Assembly: GCA_903826865.1 (NCBI GenBank)
Contig: CAIKGD010000083.1
Span: 17,034-81,033, forward strand
Origin: an uncultured Verrucomicrobiota bacterium
GTDB taxonomy: Bacteria > Verrucomicrobiota > Kiritimatiellia > Kiritimatiellales > Tichowtungiaceae
Direction of reading: 5' to 3'
Length of the DNA stretch: 64,000 nt
Shown: positions 35,804 through 44,509 of the stretch, one piece after another
How positions within the stretch are numbered: the first letter of the stretch is position 1
Layout of the letters: each line of letters starts with the position of its first letter
Notes under the pieces: generated by a model
Database searches by the model: none
What the model saw: only the letters and a program-made list of their open reading frames with translations
What the model was told of the DNA's origin: nothing
Position numbers and translations under genes: made by a program

Positions 35804-37644
35804 TTTCGCGTTCCTTTACCTTTCGGTGCGTTAGCCATTTCTTCTTTTGAAATCGCGCCATCTTTATCCGTGTCGATTTCCGCGAATTTACTCCGGGCCC
35901 GCTCGGCCGCAAGAGGTTCTCCCCGTTTTTTTGTTTCGTGTGCGCAGAACTCCTCGAACGAAACCGATCCGTCGCCGTTTGAATCCGGCTGACTCCACCG
36001 ATCACCGGACAGCGGAACCGCCGGTTTACCTGGAGCCGCGTCTGCACCGGCTTCTTTTACGACATCGGGCTGCGAAGGTTTTTCGCTGGCCGGAACCGGC
36101 GCTTCTTTTCGTTTCCCGCCGCGATTCTCCGGCCGGGCTTTGCCGTCGGACGGATTCCGCTTGGGATAGATGTCTATGCCTTGCGCCGCGCGATCCGTGA
36201 TCGTGCCCGCCGGCTTTAAATCCCGACCTTTAAAAGCCGGATGATCCGCCGCGTAACGATAAGCACGGAATGCCGAGTTCGCCATCGGCAGAACATCGCC
36301 GAGAACTTTAACTGCACCGTCGCGCGTGACCGGGTTGATGTATTCCCAGACGAGTTTGCCGTCGGCGGTTACTTCAAAGAAATGGCCTTCGGTATCGGAG
36401 CAGACAAACGTATTGCCGTTCGGCAGGCGCTGGCCGCTCGATCCGATATGGCTGAAGAAACCGTGGCTGTTGACGGACCGGTAGCTCCAGACCACCTGCT
36501 TCGAAATCTGGCGCGGTTCGTTGTGCGTATCGTGATCGTAGGTTTCGCGCCGGTAACCGGCATCGGGCGGATTCACATACTTGCCGGTGTCGTTTCCGTT
36601 CGCATCGAGGAAAGGATTGATTTCGAGCACCGACGACTGCGGCGTCCGCTGGTAGAGATACTGGCCGTTGTTGAAGACCATGATGTGCCCGGCGCCGGGC
36701 AGCCCCGGAGGAATCCACGACACGTCATGTGCGCCGCCCATCTGTTTGTGGCCGGAGGTTGCCGAGTCCCAGTTTTCCAGAACCTTCGGCGGGTCGCCCT
36801 GCGCATAGCGGGCCGGGTCGCCGAACCGGTACAGAAAATCGCCCGCCGGTCCGGCGGCTTTCACAATGCCAGCCTTTGCATCGCCGGCAACGAACGTTCC
36901 GTCGTGATCGATCACATAGAGCTCACCCTGCACGGAGTTGATCGCGATATGGCCCGACTGCGCATTGTAATCGAGCGAGTTGCAGTGCAGCCAGTCGCGC
37001 CGGAGCGGCTTGCCCGGCATATTGATGTTAATGCGCCCCGGATAATTCGCGACGGTTTTGCCTGTGCCGGTATAGTTCGGTTTCGCCGGATCAACATCCT
37101 GTACGACGTGATCGAAGAAACACCATTCCCACACCACGTTGCCCTGCATATCCACTTCGACCACGGCATCCATCTGACCGCCCTCCGACTGACCTTTCTT
37201 CGGATCGGCTCCGGCGGCGATCGCCTGTTCCGGCGTAATGGTTTTATTGGCGATGTAGAGCGTGGTCGGCGCGTTGAGTTTCTTGTTGAAGATGCGAACC
37301 CAGTCGTGATGCGGCGCGTAGTCGGCGCGCTTCTCGGTGTATTCCCAGACCGTCTTGCCGTCCCAGTCCACTTCCTTGAAGCCCTGGAATCCGCTGGGAT
37401 CATCCTTCGAAGCGTCGAGAATATGGCCGTTGTCCAGCAAATGCGGATTCGTTCCGATAGGCCAGGTGTGAACCACCTGTCCGTCGAGATCGAGCAGATA
37501 GGTCCGGCTACCGACACCAAAGAACGTGTAGCCGTTAAAGGCCTTCTCCTTGTCGCAGAAAAGCAGTTCGGTCGGCCCTTGCAGCCGTTCGTAGGCGAAT
37601 ACTGAACCGGCAAGCAGGGCGAAAAAAAGCAATGTTCGTTTCAT
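35800..37644 (-). CDS. Aryl-sulfate sulfotransferase-like propeller with C-terminal EF-hands
   Basis: 614 residues. Signal peptide MKRTLLFFALLAGSVFA. Repeated blades follow, each with a pattern like RTYLLDLDGQVVHTWPIG, DAVVEVDMQGNVVWEWCFFD, GHIMVFNNGQ and GHFFEVTADGKLVWEYINP, as in the arylsulfotransferase family. These transfer sulfate between phenolic or other acceptors in the periplasm. After a Pro/Lys-rich linker come two EF-hand loops, DSNGDGSVSFEEF and DTDKDGAISKEEM, in the last 70 residues. Gap to the DUF1566 gene is 10 bp. Confidence 0.82.
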   Translation of the reverse strand: MKRTLLFFALLAGSVFAYERLQGPTELLFCDKEKAFNGYTFFGVGSRTYLLDLDGQVVHTWPIGTNPHLLDNGHILDASKDDPSGFQGFKEVDWDGKTVWEYTEKRADYAPHHDWVRIFNKKLNAPTTLYIANKTITPEQAIAAGADPKKGQSEGGQMDAVVEVDMQGNVVWEWCFFDHVVQDVDPAKPNYTGTGKTVANYPGRININMPGKPLRRDWLHCNSLDYNAQSGHIAINSVQGELYVIDHDGTFVAGDAKAGIVKAAGPAGDFLYRFGDPARYAQGDPPKVLENWDSATSGHKQMGGAHDVSWIPPGLPGAGHIMVFNNGQYLYQRTPQSSVLEINPFLDANGNDTGKYVNPPDAGYRRETYDHDTHNEPRQISKQVVWSYRSVNSHGFFSHIGSSGQRLPNGNTFVCSDTEGHFFEVTADGKLVWEYINPVTRDGAVKVLGDVLPMANSAFRAYRYAADHPAFKGRDLKPAGTITDRAAQGIDIYPKRNPSDGKARPENRGGKRKEAPVPASEKPSQPDVVKEAGADAAPGKPAVPLSGDRWSQPDSNGDGSVSFEEFCAHETKKRGEPLAAERARSKFAEIDTDKDGAISKEEMANAPKGKGTRK

Positions 37645-37654
37645 GAGGGATCCT

Positions 37655-38827
37655 TTATTTAAGAGTTACGGTGCGCACCGGCCGCACGAGATTATAGATT
37701 CGGATGACATCGCCCTGCGGGCCGCGGCCGTGCGGGTAGTCGGCAGGATTTCCAATCTTCGGATCGCTTCGCTGGGCGCCCGCGCCGTGGACGTCGAGCA
37801 GTTTAAGATCCATCGACGGCGGCAGCTTCATCCAGCCGGTGGCTTTGCCGAACGTAACATAAACGGCCGCATTGCCGCGCCGGTCAGGAGGGCCGTCGAG
37901 ATGTGTCGTGCTGCTCCAGTACCACGCCTCCGGATCGCTCATTTTCAGAAAGTTCTGATTGATGGCCGGGATGGCGGAATAGTCCGCGATGCTCTGGAGT
38001 TCCTTGGCGTCGGGCAGACGCCAGTCGTTGTGTCCCAGATAATTTTCAGCGTTCATTTTCTGAACCCACGCCAGCGACTCCTGCCAGTTCATTCCTTTGC
38101 CGCTGTCGGTCTGCGGCCACATCAGTCCGGTGGCGCGGTCGGTGACCGTGCCGTCGCCGTTATCCTTGAAATCATTTTTGCCGTAGTCCGGATTGCCGCG
38201 AACATAGCGGACATAGAGCGTCTTTGCCTCCGTCCGGCCGGGACCGCGCGGCGCTTTCGGATAACCTTTAATGCGGCCGTCCGCAAAATTGACGCCAAAG
38301 ACTGTGGCGTTGCCGTTCATTGTCTTGCCGGTGTATTCCGTCGCCGACCAGTCCTGACAGTCGATGATGCGGACGCCGGTAGATTCGTCGCCGTAAACAA
38401 AGTCGAAATATTTGGTGTCGAGATACGGCGTTGAGTTGGCCGCCGTTCCGGCGCAGCCACCGTTGAAGTTGATCAACGAGTAAAGTTCCTTGATGGTCGG
38501 CATTCGCCAGTCGTCGAAGCCTCCGGTGCGGCAGGTCTTCGCGCCTGCGACGGCGGCGTCCCAGGAAATTTTTTCGCCGCGCGCCTTCACCCAGATCAGG
38601 CCGGTGTTGAGATCGCTCACGGTACCGTTGCCGTTGTCCTTATAGCTCGGCCTCGGATCGGGATACTGCGCATCCTGCCCGTAGAACGGCTTGCCCGGCT
38701 GCGGCGGCGCAATCTCGCCATGATCGCCGTAACACTTCGTCTGCCCGGTGCCGACGATGATATACGGACGTTCAGCGGCGAAAGTTGAACCGGCCAGCAG
38801 TGCAAAAAGAATCAGTGAACGTTTCAT
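37655..38827 (-). CDS. Secreted DUF1566 (Lcl-like) protein with two repeats
   Basis: 390 residues. Signal peptide MKRSLILFALLAGSTFA is nearly the same as that of the next gene's product. Two DUF1566 units are seen, each with the typical DNGNGTVSDLNTGLIWVKA / DNGDGTVTDRATGLMWPQT block and the DDWRMPTIKELYSLI / NDWRLPDAKELQSIA block. DUF1566 domains occur in adhesins and surface proteins with C-type-lectin-like folds; ligand unknown. It lies in the middle of the seven-gene operon. Confidence 0.85.
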   Translation of the reverse strand: MKRSLILFALLAGSTFAAERPYIIVGTGQTKCYGDHGEIAPPQPGKPFYGQDAQYPDPRPSYKDNGNGTVSDLNTGLIWVKARGEKISWDAAVAGAKTCRTGGFDDWRMPTIKELYSLINFNGGCAGTAANSTPYLDTKYFDFVYGDESTGVRIIDCQDWSATEYTGKTMNGNATVFGVNFADGRIKGYPKAPRGPGRTEAKTLYVRYVRGNPDYGKNDFKDNGDGTVTDRATGLMWPQTDSGKGMNWQESLAWVQKMNAENYLGHNDWRLPDAKELQSIADYSAIPAINQNFLKMSDPEAWYWSSTTHLDGPPDRRGNAAVYVTFGKATGWMKLPPSMDLKLLDVHGAGAQRSDPKIGNPADYPHGRGPQGDVIRIYNLVRPVRTVTLK

Positions 38828-38873
38828 TTGCTTTCTCCTTTATTCAGCATTCTCGCTGGGGCCTGCCGGCCGC

Positions 38874-39356
38874 TTATCGCACTGTCCGCTGTCGCGCTAT
38901 TTCCCTGAGCGCCTTGGTTAAGTCGCCGGTCGTCAGACCTTTTTGGTCGGATGAATATTTTTCAATCATCAAGGCAGCTGTTTTGTCAGCCTCCTGAGGT
39001 TCAGAACTCTGTCCGCCTTGCGCCGGTTTCTGCGTCCGGTTCATTTGTATTTCTCCCATCGCCTGCGTCAGTTCATCCAGCGAAAGCACACCATCCTTGT
39101 CCGCATCGTAGCTGGTCATTATCTTCTTCACCATCTGTGCCGGATCCGGGCTCTGACGCTGTTCAGTCTGACTCTGACGCTGACTTTGGTCCGTCTGATT
39201 CTGGCTCAGTCGTTGGTTCTGACCGCCTCCGGTGCCGCCAGATAAGCCTCTGCCACCGCCCCCTGCGCCAGCACCTCCGCCTCCGGCACCACCGCCACCG
39301 CCGCCTGCAAATACGACTCCGCTAAGAAATAATACGGTAATTAATAAACGTTTCAT
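38874..39356 (-). CDS. Secreted Gly-rich EF-hand protein
   Basis: 160 residues from ATG 39356, with AAAGGAG before it. A signal peptide MKRLLITVLFLSGVVFA is followed by a Gly-rich stretch and a Gln/Ser-rich stretch. One good EF-hand loop is DADKDGVLSLDEL; a second, SSDQKGLTTGDL, is degenerate. It probably binds calcium outside the cytosol, perhaps acting as a small partner of the ASST and sulfatase proteins made from the same operon. Gaps to neighbours are 13 and 46 bp. Confidence 0.75.
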   Translation of the reverse strand: MKRLLITVLFLSGVVFAGGGGGGAGGGGAGAGGGGRGLSGGTGGGQNQRLSQNQTDQSQRQSQTEQRQSPDPAQMVKKIMTSYDADKDGVLSLDELTQAMGEIQMNRTQKPAQGGQSSEPQEADKTAALMIEKYSSDQKGLTTGDLTKALREIARQRTVR

Positions 39357-39369
39357 TGGCGTTCTCCTT

Positions 39370-40935
39370 TTACGGGTTGTTTTCTTCGTTGCGGGGCGGA
39401 CGTTTTCCGCCTTTGCCTTTTTCATTGTTTCCGAAGCGTTCGCGTTCACCGGCGGGCGCATCCGCCTGGTCGAGACCGGTCTTGCCCTTTTCAGAGGCCG
39501 GCAGTTCGATGACGCCTTTGGGCGTCAGGTCGTGCCCGGCCAGTCCGGGATAATCCGGCGCGTAGCGGTGGACTTTAAACACGGCGTTCCACAGATGGCC
39601 GCGCACGTCTTTGCCGGGCAGTTCACCCTGCGCGAGAATTCCGCCATGCACCATCGGGTTGACATACTGCCAGACGGTTTCGCCGGCGGGCGTGATTTCA
39701 AACAGATTCCCGATGACCCCGGCACAGATCAGCGTATTGCCGTTGGGCAGGCGGTGCGCGCCTGAAATTTCAGAAGAGAAAAAGTCGGTGCGGTTCTTCG
39801 CTTCATAGTGCCATGCCGGCTTCACCGGTCCGTAGGGCTTGCCGGATGAAATGATGTAGCGGCCGTCGACGTCCACCGGCGGAACGATCTCTTCGATGCT
39901 GGACCAGCCGCGTTCGTAGCCGTTGTTGAAGATGGTGATATTGCCCGCGCCGGGAGAGCCGGCAGGAATCCATTGCGCATCATGCTGCTGAATCAGTTGA
40001 CGGTCGGCAGCGGTGCCGCGCTGGTAGGCGGCCGGATTGCCCCAGCGGTAAATCAGATCGCCGCCCTTGCCGTGTTTGCCTCCGGTATGTCCGGCGGCCT
40101 CGGCCTTGGTGGCCGAATGGTCGATGATCCAGATTTCATTATTGCCTCGCACACTCAGCATAATCTGATCAAGCTCCGGATTGTAATCGAGCGAGTTCAT
40201 GTGGTTCCAGAAAGCCGGGAAGCCGCGGCCCGCTCCCTTGGGATCGATCAGTTCCGGATGCGCGGCGGAATCGTTATTGCCCAGCAGATGATCCCAGACG
40301 TGCCACTCCCAGACGATCTTGCCGCTGCCGGAACCGGCCGGTGCGATCTCTACCACGGCATCGGGAACCAGATAACCGTCCCGTAAAAGACGTGCATCGA
40401 AACCGGCTTTCACGGCTTCCTCAAGCGACTTGCGCTCCACCATCAGCGCGAGAATATGGCCGTTCGGCATAACTTTAAAGTCGTGGTGCAGCTGATAGTC
40501 GCGGGTCGCGTAGTCGAACGCCCAGACCAGCTTGCCGTCCCAGTCATATTCTTCAATGCGTCCGCCTTCACCGCCGCCCGTACCGCCTTGCACCTTCATC
40601 ATACAGGCGCGCACCAGATGACCGTTCGGCAGAAGATAGGCCGTCTGCCCCGGTTCGTAATTGCTCTTCCACTGGTGAACGATCTGTCCTTCATTGTTCA
40701 GCAGGTACGTGACGTTGTTATGCTTCGGCGCCATCAGCGTGTAGCCGTTGAACGACTTGTCGGTATTCAGAAACAGCCCAACCGTCTGCCCCGGATTCGG
40801 CGACACCGGCGTTTTATTTTCCGGCATCGGCGCGCGGCCGCCTTTGCCGCCGCCGCCCTGACGCGGTTGTTCCTGACCAAAAGCAACGGCGCTGCACAAC
40901 GTCAGCAAGCTGAGAACTCTCCGTATTTTTTTCAT
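39370..40935 (-). CDS. Aryl-sulfate sulfotransferase-like propeller
   Basis: 521 residues. Signal peptide (MKKIRRVLSLLTLCSAVAFG), Gly/Pro-rich linker, then propeller blades: KHNNVTYLLNNEGQIVHQWK, GRIEEYDWDGKLVWAFDY, DAVVEIAPAGSGSGKIVWEW, GNLFEITPAGETVWQYVNPM. Related to the protein encoded at 35800 but without EF-hands, so the two may be old duplicates. The C-terminal 40 residues are Gly/Lys-rich. Its ATG overlaps the SUMF1-like stop by 4 bp. A true sulfotransferase role is inferred from family only. Confidence 0.8.
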   Translation of the reverse strand: MKKIRRVLSLLTLCSAVAFGQEQPRQGGGGKGGRAPMPENKTPVSPNPGQTVGLFLNTDKSFNGYTLMAPKHNNVTYLLNNEGQIVHQWKSNYEPGQTAYLLPNGHLVRACMMKVQGGTGGGEGGRIEEYDWDGKLVWAFDYATRDYQLHHDFKVMPNGHILALMVERKSLEEAVKAGFDARLLRDGYLVPDAVVEIAPAGSGSGKIVWEWHVWDHLLGNNDSAAHPELIDPKGAGRGFPAFWNHMNSLDYNPELDQIMLSVRGNNEIWIIDHSATKAEAAGHTGGKHGKGGDLIYRWGNPAAYQRGTAADRQLIQQHDAQWIPAGSPGAGNITIFNNGYERGWSSIEEIVPPVDVDGRYIISSGKPYGPVKPAWHYEAKNRTDFFSSEISGAHRLPNGNTLICAGVIGNLFEITPAGETVWQYVNPMVHGGILAQGELPGKDVRGHLWNAVFKVHRYAPDYPGLAGHDLTPKGVIELPASEKGKTGLDQADAPAGERERFGNNEKGKGGKRPPRNEENNP

Positions 40936-42527
40936 GGCTGCTCCTCCTTGCGTTTTCCGCCTTTATTGCCGGCCGGTTCATCTGCCGTCAGTTTGCCGTC
41001 GCGGTTCTTATCCGACTTGTCAAAAAGCATTCCGGCCGTATCCATCATTTCCGATTGGGTAATGTTTCCGTCGCTGTTCTGATCCAGCTCGGCGGAATGG
41101 AGTTTAATGAACCCGCCCATCGTTGATTTCACCATGCCGCCTTTCAGCTCATCCGCTGCGATTACGCCGTCGTGATTGACGTCATACAGCCCGAACGCCT
41201 TTGCGGCTTCGTCCAGCATTTCCTGACGCGAGACCACGCCGTCGCCGTTCACATCGAGTTCCGCCGCGTGCTCCAGAAGCCACGGCTTATCCGGCTTTCC
41301 GCCGGGCTTTCGGCCTTCCGGCGGACGTCCGCCTTTCGGCCGGTCAGCATCGCCGCGCTTCACATTCTGCACTGGCGTCGGCTTGATCACCGGACGGATC
41401 TCGGCGTCACCCGGCAGAACGACGCGGAACGTGAGGTGATAGTACGGATGATCCGGATCTTGCGGCCCGCGATAGTATGACGGATTACGGTTCGACACGC
41501 GGCCATGACCGTTTTCGCCGTTAAACCAGTTGCCGCCGCGCATCCCGCGATACGGCTTGCCGTCCTGCATCGCGCTGCCCTGCGCCGGGCCGGGCGGATT
41601 ATCCGTCGGACTGTAGGCGTAATAATCGCGGCCGTACCAGTCGTTGATAAACTGCCAGGCATTGCCCGACATATCATACAAACCATAATCGTTTGCGCCG
41701 TTCGCTGTCTGAAAACTTTCTGCCGTGCCCGGCCAGCCGAAGTCCGCCTTATGCTGCAGCTGCCCGTTGAAAAATCCGACCGGTGTCGTCCACGGCTCCG
41801 GCCCGGTGCGGAACGGATTCTTCGATTCCGGCCAGTTCGCCTTCAGCGCATCGGCATCGTCACCCCACGGAAAATTCCGGTAGGGATTTTTCTGTCCGCC
41901 GCGCGCGGCATATTCCCATTCCGCTTCGGTCGGCAGACGGTAACCGCTCTTATTGAAATCGCAGTCCCACGTCGCCGTGTCATAGCAGAGCGGCAGATTC
42001 TTTTGCGCGCTCAGCCAATTGCAGTAAACCGCCGCGCCGGGCCAGCGAATGCAGACGACCGGATGATTCTCTTTTCCGTCGAGCACGGAAAACTTCGCGC
42101 CGTCCCAGCCGATCCGGCTGTCCGGCGACATCGTCCGCGTTTCACAAAGCAGATCGTTTCCGCCGGTGAGATAAATTCCGCCGTTGCGCACCTCAATCTG
42201 AACCAGCGCTGAATTCAGGAAGTCACAGTACTGTGCCGTCGTGATGTCGTAAATGCCGATGTTGAAAGAATCCAGCCGTACCGTATGAATCGGTGTCTCG
42301 TCGCCGCCATGCTTCGGATCGATAAACCCGATATGGTCGCCCATTTCAAACGAGCCGGATGGAATCAGTGCCGTCTGCGGAAAATCCGCCGCCGTGGCGA
42401 TGGATGCGATCAGTGCTACTAGAATAGTCGCTCGCCCGCTTTCTTTCGGTCGCTCAAGGCGCAATGGCGCAAATGATTTGAGGATGATGCTTGGCGTCTT
42501 AGCGACTTTGCGAGTGCAGATATTCAT
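40932..42527 (-). CDS. SUMF1/FGE-fold protein with four EF-hands
   Basis: 531 residues. The SUMF1 (formylglycine-generating-enzyme) fold spans about residues 48-380: IPSGSFEMGDHIGF, YRLPTEAEWEYAARGGQKNP, GLYDMSGNAWQFINDWYG, MRGGNWFNGENGHGRVSNRN. The Cys pair expected in the last block of a copper-dependent FGE is absent, so it is unlikely to make formylglycine. Then come four EF-hand loops: DVNGDGVVSRQEM, DVNHDGVIAADEL, DQNSDGNITQSEM, DKNRDGKLTADEP. AAAAGGAGG precedes ATG 42527. The first 32 residues before the hydrophobic signal core are coded by a dispersed repeat. First gene of the operon. Confidence 0.85.
   Translation of the reverse strand: MNICTRKVAKTPSIILKSFAPLRLERPKESGRATILVALIASIATAADFPQTALIPSGSFEMGDHIGFIDPKHGGDETPIHTVRLDSFNIGIYDITTAQYCDFLNSALVQIEVRNGGIYLTGGNDLLCETRTMSPDSRIGWDGAKFSVLDGKENHPVVCIRWPGAAVYCNWLSAQKNLPLCYDTATWDCDFNKSGYRLPTEAEWEYAARGGQKNPYRNFPWGDDADALKANWPESKNPFRTGPEPWTTPVGFFNGQLQHKADFGWPGTAESFQTANGANDYGLYDMSGNAWQFINDWYGRDYYAYSPTDNPPGPAQGSAMQDGKPYRGMRGGNWFNGENGHGRVSNRNPSYYRGPQDPDHPYYHLTFRVVLPGDAEIRPVIKPTPVQNVKRGDADRPKGGRPPEGRKPGGKPDKPWLLEHAAELDVNGDGVVSRQEMLDEAAKAFGLYDVNHDGVIAADELKGGMVKSTMGGFIKLHSAELDQNSDGNITQSEMMDTAGMLFDKSDKNRDGKLTADEPAGNKGGKRKEEQP
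42451..42517 (+). repeat. Dispersed repeat inside the 5' end of the SUMF1-like gene
   Basis: The words CGCTCAAGGCGCAATGGCGC and TTGGCGTCTTAGCGACTTTG belong to a type of short repeat seen between genes of many bacteria (its minus strand reads like KVAKTPSIILKSFAPLRLER). Here it is in frame and lengthens the signal peptide's n-region. Family membership is by recognition, not by comparison. Confidence 0.5.
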
Positions 42528-42590
42528 GCCGACCTCCTTTTAACGTCAACAGGATAACGCCCGGCCGGCGGGAATCCCCAGAGGTTTTCA

Positions 42591-42606
42591 ATTACGGTTC
42601 CGTAAT
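42591..42606. promoter_or_regulatory. Putative response-regulator operator of the ASST/sulfatase operon
   Basis: ATTACGG-TT-CCGTAAT, perfect 7-bp arms, 63 bp before the first gene of the operon. The identical 16 bp occurs at 46894-46909 before the OmpR-family regulator. The outer ATTAC/GTAAT matches the style of CusR/CopR/HprR boxes. Confidence 0.65.
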
Positions 42607-42708
42607 CTGCCGCCGACAACCCTCGCGGGGCAGGCATTACAGCGAACAAGTAGCCGTTGCCTTATAAAGTTGTTATTTTGGATTGTGCGCCTTTCACACG
42701 ACGGCTAG

Positions 42709-43113
42709 TCTGCCGACTCAGATAGCCGCCTGAAACCGTGGGATATAGAACGTGCCATGCGAAGTGAGTATGTTGAGGACTACCTGAAACTCGTCGACTA
42801 CCTTGATAATGGCGGCGACCATAACATTGCCGCCAAGTGCATCCGGCCGTATCTGGAGCAAAGACTGCGACATTTGTTTCCGGGGCCTCCATTCGAGACC
42901 CGCGACACTCTGGGGCAAATGATTGGAAAAATCCGCGAGAGCAAAATTGGTAGCCGCCTCCGTGTGTTACATACGAAACTGCCTGATTTGGTAGCAATCA
43001 ACGAGGCGTCACTTCCAAGTCATCATGCCACTGATGATGTTCCCGGGATGCAACCATTGTCGCCAGACGAAGTCCGACTGTTTGCTCAAAAAGTACTTGA
43101 TGTTTTGGGATAG
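42709..43113 (+). pseudogene. C-terminal remnant of a large AAA-type ATPase
   Basis: The frame opens just after a TAG and reads DSDSRLKPWDIERAMRSEYV, then EDYLKLVDYLDNGGDHNIAA and KCIRPYLEQRLRHLFPG. This looks like the end of AAA_13/RloC-like ATPases, in which the last 120 residues carry such a block. Coding-like sequence exists before the first ATG (42757), so the gene is truncated at its 5' end rather than a small complete gene. GC is lower than in the operon nearby. No ATPase motif is present. Assignment is tentative. Confidence 0.5.
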
Positions 43114-43214
43114 GTGGTTGGGATAGGTAGTTGCGTGTCCACAATGTCGTTCGGGAAAATATATGATAGACTCACAGGTAGCTCTGGACACGGCCTTGAG
43201 CCGGCAACACGTAA

Positions 43215-43382
43215 TTCCCGTGCAAGTCAGCGACAAGGCTCCGTTACCGTGCCGGTTTTGAAGGCGAGCCATTTACACAAGATCTCCTTTCACACCGCGA
43301 GATCAAAGAAATTCTGAGTCGGATCGATGCGTCTGTGTCGATATTCCCTGACGGGACGATACAGTTATTCAAACAAGACTAA
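43215..43382 (+). pseudogene. Unrecognised gene fragment
   Basis: After a stop at 43212 a frame reads RLRYRAGFEGEPFTQDLLSH, then REIKEILSRIDASVSIFPDG and TIQLFKQD before TAA. The composition looks like real protein, but there is no start codon or known family. Probably debris of an accessory gene. The stretch 43114-43214 and 43383-43509 show nothing else. Confidence 0.35.
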
Positions 43383-43509
43383 GCCTAACAAGGCGGTGGA
43401 CATGCCTGGATTGAATTATCGGTAGCCACTCGTCACTTAGATGCCTAAGTGAGCAGGAAATGTTATGGTGTGAGACATACTTCATGCGTTTACTGAGTCG
43501 AGATCGACT

Positions 43510-43615
43510 TTAAGTCATAGGCAGCATGAGGCAAAAGACAGTTTGGTCGGCGGCGCTGTCTTCCAGCTCCAGTGTGCCGCCGCGGGCGCGGGCGATTTCG
43601 CGGGCCGGACTCAGG
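43510..43615 (-). pseudogene. Orphan 3' end of the histidine kinase gene
   Basis: The minus strand encodes LSPAREIARARGGTLELEDS, then AADQTVFCLMLP and a stop, as in the C-terminus of the kinase encoded at 44559-46010 (LAREIARAHGGTLELEDSAA). The DNA of 43547-43615 matches 44604-44672 with about five mismatches, in the same orientation. The fragment begins directly at the dinD stop codon. The copies flank dinD as direct repeats 1057 bp apart. Confidence 0.85.
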
Positions 43616-44470
43616 TCATTCATCTTTTTCCGGCGGCAAAGCCGACGGGTTTTTGAGCGACTTCTTTTCTTCGGAAACGATACGGCGTTCGACCTTTTTA
43701 ACATCCTCGGCGGCGGGCAGATGTTCGGGACAAATGCCGCGCTCAAGCAAGGTGTCGCGCACGGCTTTATTGTTGGTGATGTGTTCATCAGAAATGGCAG
43801 ATCCGCTGGTCATGCCGTGCTGCCGGGCATTGAAGATGGTGATTTCGGCGGCAAAGTCCTTGGCTTTAAGAATGATGGTCGGAGCGAAGTCGGCCAGCGG
43901 CCGATTGTCCGGCACTTTCCAATGCGCTTTCATAGCGTGGGTGCTTTTGCTGAACAACGCATGATCACCTTTGCTGCGGATCAGTGCGAAATCTTCATTG
44001 CCTCCGGTCTGTTCGTAGATGACGACCGACAGTTCTTTTTCGGTGGCACCGAGTTTTTTACGCGCTGTAACCCGTTCGGCTTCGAGTAATCGTTGCTCAA
44101 TGATTTCTGCCCGCCGAGTCTGGACGGCAAAGTAGGTCTGAGCAAAGGCGATTTCCTGCTTCTTCGGGTCGCCATTTTGGGCGATCAGGTAGCAGGCGTA
44201 CCGGGTGAGCATGATGTCCTCGATCTCCCGCTGACTGCCTGAGCCAAGGCCGACCATTTTCCCGACGTCGGGAAAATGGTCAACTGCTTGATACCCCGAC
44301 ACTTCACAGGCTGTCTTTGCCTTGGCGACTACATTCAGAAAGTTATCCCATTTGGTGTAGCCGAGTAAATTTTGAAGGTCGCGGGCAAGCCAGTATTCGA
44401 CACCGCCTTCGGTCTGCTGGGCGTGTGCCTCAAAGGTTGATGTCAGGCTTTGGATAAGTTCCGTTTTCAT
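43616..44470 (-). CDS. dinD: DinD-like DNA-damage-inducible protein
   Basis: 284 residues, similar in length and order to E. coli DinD. Seen blocks: VEYWLARDLQNLLGYTKWDN (Bro-N-like start), EIEDIMLTRYACYLIAQNGD, IAFAQTYFAVQTRRAEIIEQ. In E. coli the protein is SOS-induced and limits RecA filaments; many homologues travel with mobile DNA. GGAG lies upstream of the ATG. Sits between two copies of the kinase 3' end, so it is probably an acquired unit. No sure LexA box was seen before it. Confidence 0.87.
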   Translation of the reverse strand: MKTELIQSLTSTFEAHAQQTEGGVEYWLARDLQNLLGYTKWDNFLNVVAKAKTACEVSGYQAVDHFPDVGKMVGLGSGSQREIEDIMLTRYACYLIAQNGDPKKQEIAFAQTYFAVQTRRAEIIEQRLLEAERVTARKKLGATEKELSVVIYEQTGGNEDFALIRSKGDHALFSKSTHAMKAHWKVPDNRPLADFAPTIILKAKDFAAEITIFNARQHGMTSGSAISDEHITNNKAVRDTLLERGICPEHLPAAEDVKKVERRIVSEEKKSLKNPSALPPEKDE

Positions 44471-44509
44471 ATCTCCAGTCTCCGTGCCATGTGGCGAGTT
44501 TTGCCGGAC

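Noticed and set aside
40932..42527. Calling this gene the sulfatase-maturing FGE
   Set aside because: The Cys pair of the FGE active site is not there.
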